Assembly (NCBI GenBank): GCA_020438665.1
Contig: JAGQUE010000600.1
Coordinates: forward strand, 1-7,165
Length of the DNA stretch: 7,165 nt
Source: Nocardioidaceae bacterium
GTDB lineage: Bacteria > Actinomycetota > Actinomycetes > Propionibacteriales > Nocardioidaceae
Direction of reading: 5' to 3'
Under the pieces are notes generated by a model. The model made no database searches, was not told the origin of the DNA, and was given only the letters and a program-made list of their open reading frames with translations. Of the stretch, positions 5,610 through 7,165 are shown piece by piece. Position 1 is the first letter of the stretch. Every line of letters starts with the position of its first letter. The translations under genes were made by a program, and so were the position numbers.

Positions 5610-7007
5610 ATGAGGCTCGTGGCGGGGGTCGACTCGTCGACCCAGTCCTGCAAGGTCGTGGTGGTGGACGCCGGCTCCGGCGCTGTCGTGAGGGAGGGTC
5701 GGGCCTCCCATCCCGAGGGCACCGAGGTCGATCCGGCCGCCTGGTGGGAGGCCCTCCAGGAGGCGCTCGCCGCGGCCGGTGGGCTCGACGACGTCGAGGC
5801 GGTCGCCGTCGGCGGGCAGCAGCACGGCATGGTCTGCCTCGACGCCGCGGGCGCCGTCGTACGCCCGGCGCTGCTGTGGAACGACACCCGCTCAGCGGGC
5901 GCCGCGGCGGATCTGACCCGCGATCTCGGCGGCGGCCAGGCGTGGGCCGATGCGGTCGGCCTCGTGCCCGTCGCGTCGTTCACCAACACCAAGCTGCGCT
6001 GGCTCGCCGATCACGAGCCCGACAACGCCGCGCGGACCGCGGCGGTCTGCCTCCCCCACGACTGGCTGTCGTGGCGGCTGCTCGGCACCGGCGACCTCGC
6101 CGACCTGGTCACCGACCGGGGCGACGCGAGCGGCACCGGCTATTGGTCGCCGATCACCGGCGACTATCGCCGTGACCTCTTGGCCATGGCGCTCGGCCAC
6201 GATGCCGTCCTCCCGCGCGTGCTCGGTCCAGCCGAGAGCGGGGGCCGGCTCCCGTCCGGGGGGCTGCTCGGTCCCGGCACCGGCGACAACGCGGCCTCCG
6301 CCCTCGGGCTCGACGCCGGCCCGGGCGACGTCGTGGTGTCGATCGGCACCTCCGGGGTGGCCTGCGCGGTCTCGACGGTCCCGGCCGCCGACGCCTCCGG
6401 GCTCGTGGCCGGCTTCGCCGACGCGACGGGACGGTTCCTGCCGCTCGTCGCGACGCTCAACGCGGCCCGGGTCCTCGACTCGACCGCCCGGCTGCTGGGT
6501 GTCGACCACCAGGGGCTGTCCGACCTCGCGCTGTCGGCGCCGGCCGGTGCCGGCGGCGCCGTCATGGTGCCGTGGTTCGAGGGCGAGCGGACCCCCGACC
6601 GGCCCGACGCCACGGCGTCACTCCAGGGGCTGACGCTCGCGTCGTTCACTCCCCCGCTGGTCGCCCGTGCCGCCGTCGAGGGCCTGCTGTGCAGCCTGGC
6701 CGACGCGGTCGAAGCGCTGGTCGCACAGGGCGCTGAGGTGCGCCGGGTGCTGCTGGTCGGCGGTGGAGCCGCCTCGCGCGCCGTACGCGAGATCGCGCCG
6801 ATGGTCCTCGGCCGCCCCGTCCACGTCCCGCCGCCGGGCGAATACGTCGCCCGCGGCGCGGCCCGCCAGGCCGCCTGGGTGCTGTCCGGCGAGCCCGAGC
6901 CACCCCGCTGGGAGATCCCCGAGACCGCCGTCCACGAGGCCGACGCCATCCCGGCGATCCGCGCCCGCTATGCCGAAGCCCGCGACCGCGTCCTCCCCCG
7001 GGTCTGA
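5610..7007 (+). CDS. xylB: Xylulokinase XylB
   Basis: 465 residues, FGGY carbohydrate kinase family, slightly shorter than E. coli XylB (484). It phosphorylates D-xylulose with ATP to xylulose 5-phosphate in the cytoplasm. The N-terminal domain starts with the phosphate loop [15 protein letters not shown] (6-20) and has the substrate loop GGQQHGM (68-74), corresponding to E. coli SGQMHG, then LLWNDTRS (88-95) and PHDWLSWRL (149-157). The catalytic aspartate is D226 in [11 protein letters not shown] (223-233). The C-terminal domain has SIGTSGV (244-250), [10 protein letters not shown] (321-330) and the adenosine loop [10 protein letters not shown] (381-390). ATG 5610 is preferred because GAGG sits 5 nt upstream and the conserved kinase start follows at once; an in-frame TTG at 5583 would add nine unconserved residues. 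Divergent from xylF, it shares its control region. No xylose isomerase lies beside it. Confidence 0.92.
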   Translation: MRLVAGVDSSTQSCKVVVVDAGSGAVVREGRASHPEGTEVDPAAWWEALQEALAAAGGLDDVEAVAVGGQQHGMVCLDAAGAVVRPALLWNDTRSAGAAADLTRDLGGGQAWADAVGLVPVASFTNTKLRWLADHEPDNAARTAAVCLPHDWLSWRLLGTGDLADLVTDRGDASGTGYWSPITGDYRRDLLAMALGHDAVLPRVLGPAESGGRLPSGGLLGPGTGDNAASALGLDAGPGDVVVSIGTSGVACAVSTVPAADASGLVAGFADATGRFLPLVATLNAARVLDSTARLLGVDHQGLSDLALSAPAGAGGAVMVPWFEGERTPDRPDATASLQGLTLASFTPPLVARAAVEGLLCSLADAVEALVAQGAEVRRVLLVGGGAASRAVREIAPMVLGRPVHVPPPGEYVARGAARQAAWVLSGEPEPPRWEIPETAVHEADAIPAIRARYAEARDRVLPRV

Positions 7008-7050
7008 CCGGCGCGTCTGCTGACCGACCAACCCAGGCTGACCCATTTCT

Positions 7051-7085
7051 TCGCCGGGTCGTCACATCGTGTGACGACTCGGCGA
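7051..7085. terminator. Long hairpin between convergent genes
   Basis: Arms 7051-7066 and 7070-7085 are complementary over 16 bp around a TCG loop, with a single G-T imperfection (G7058 opposite T7078). It starts 43 nt after the xylB stop and ends 21 nt before the stop of the opposing gene, the usual place for a shared bidirectional terminator. No T-tract follows on either strand, which is common for actinobacterial hairpin terminators. The arm end GTCACA-TCG-TGTGAC also looks like a palindromic protein site, so a regulator-binding role is the alternative. Confidence 0.65.
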
Positions 7086-7106
7086 TGGATCTGCGATCAC
7101 GGGCAG

Positions 7107-7165
7107 CTAGGCGAACTTCCAGGAGATCAGCTGGTTGGGACCGTCGGCGTCCTCGCGACCGTTCT
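7107..7165 (-). CDS. C-terminal end of an unidentified protein
   Basis: The last 18 codons of a minus-strand gene that enters from the right edge, ending NGREDADGPNQLISWKFA and TAG at 7109-7107. The frame has GC-rich third positions like its neighbours, while the other two minus frames give an early stop or an arginine/proline-rich shadow. The stop is placed just before a strong hairpin, as a real gene end would be. I do not recognise the family. It is not the C-terminus of xylose isomerase, which would be the expected partner of xylB. The Asp/Asn/Gly-rich tail with an aromatic last strand could suit an extracellular beta-sandwich or sugar-active protein, but that is a guess. Confidence 0.55.
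   Translation of the reverse strand, partial: NGREDADGPNQLISWKFA

Noticed and set aside
1..7165. CRISPR array, insertion sequence, tRNA or phage-like features
   Set aside because: No regular spaced repeats, transposase motifs, terminal inverted repeats or cloverleaf patterns were seen, and composition is uniform across the window.

Overview
The window looks like chromosomal DNA of a high-GC actinobacterium. The evidence is a strongly GC-biased third codon position in every gene, a CDP-alcohol phosphotransferase that resembles the actinobacterial phosphatidylinositol-phosphate synthase, and an actinobacterial-type xylose ABC transporter with a short single-domain ATPase and a ROK repressor. 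A Nocardioides-like or other Propionibacteriales host would fit, but the genus is an inference.

Layout, left to right. Positions 1-104 (minus) hold the first 34 codons of pdxS (pyridoxal 5'-phosphate synthase lyase subunit), cut by the window edge. Positions 165-779 (minus) hold pgsA, a membrane enzyme of phosphatidylinositol synthesis. Positions 817-5449 (minus) hold a D-xylose uptake operon read from right to left: xylF (binding lipoprotein), xylG (ATPase), xylH (permease) and a ROK-family xylR-type repressor. xylG, xylH and xylR are nearly contiguous, with gaps of 1 and 4 nt. xylF and xylG are separated by 167 nt that contain a 13-bp hairpin. Positions 5610-7007 (plus) hold xylB (xylulokinase), transcribed divergently from xylF. 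A strong 16-bp hairpin lies at 7051-7085, and the last 18 codons of an unidentified minus-strand gene enter at the right edge.

How it works together (inference from known families): XylF captures xylose outside the membrane, XylH and XylG import it with ATP, an isomerase not present here makes xylulose, and XylB phosphorylates it to xylulose 5-phosphate for the pentose phosphate pathway. The ROK protein, encoded last in the transporter operon, probably represses both divergent promoters from the roughly 150-bp control region at 5450-5609. That region contains a CRP/GlxR-like site (TGTGA-N6-TCACG) and two inverted repeats, each overlapping a candidate promoter. pgsA and pdxS on the far left are housekeeping genes and probably not functionally part of the sugar locus.

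I see no mobile element, CRISPR array, tRNA or rRNA, and no clearly new system. The most interesting parts are the divergent control region, the two hairpins, and the unexplained partial gene at the right edge. No gene-free stretch exceeds 300 bases.
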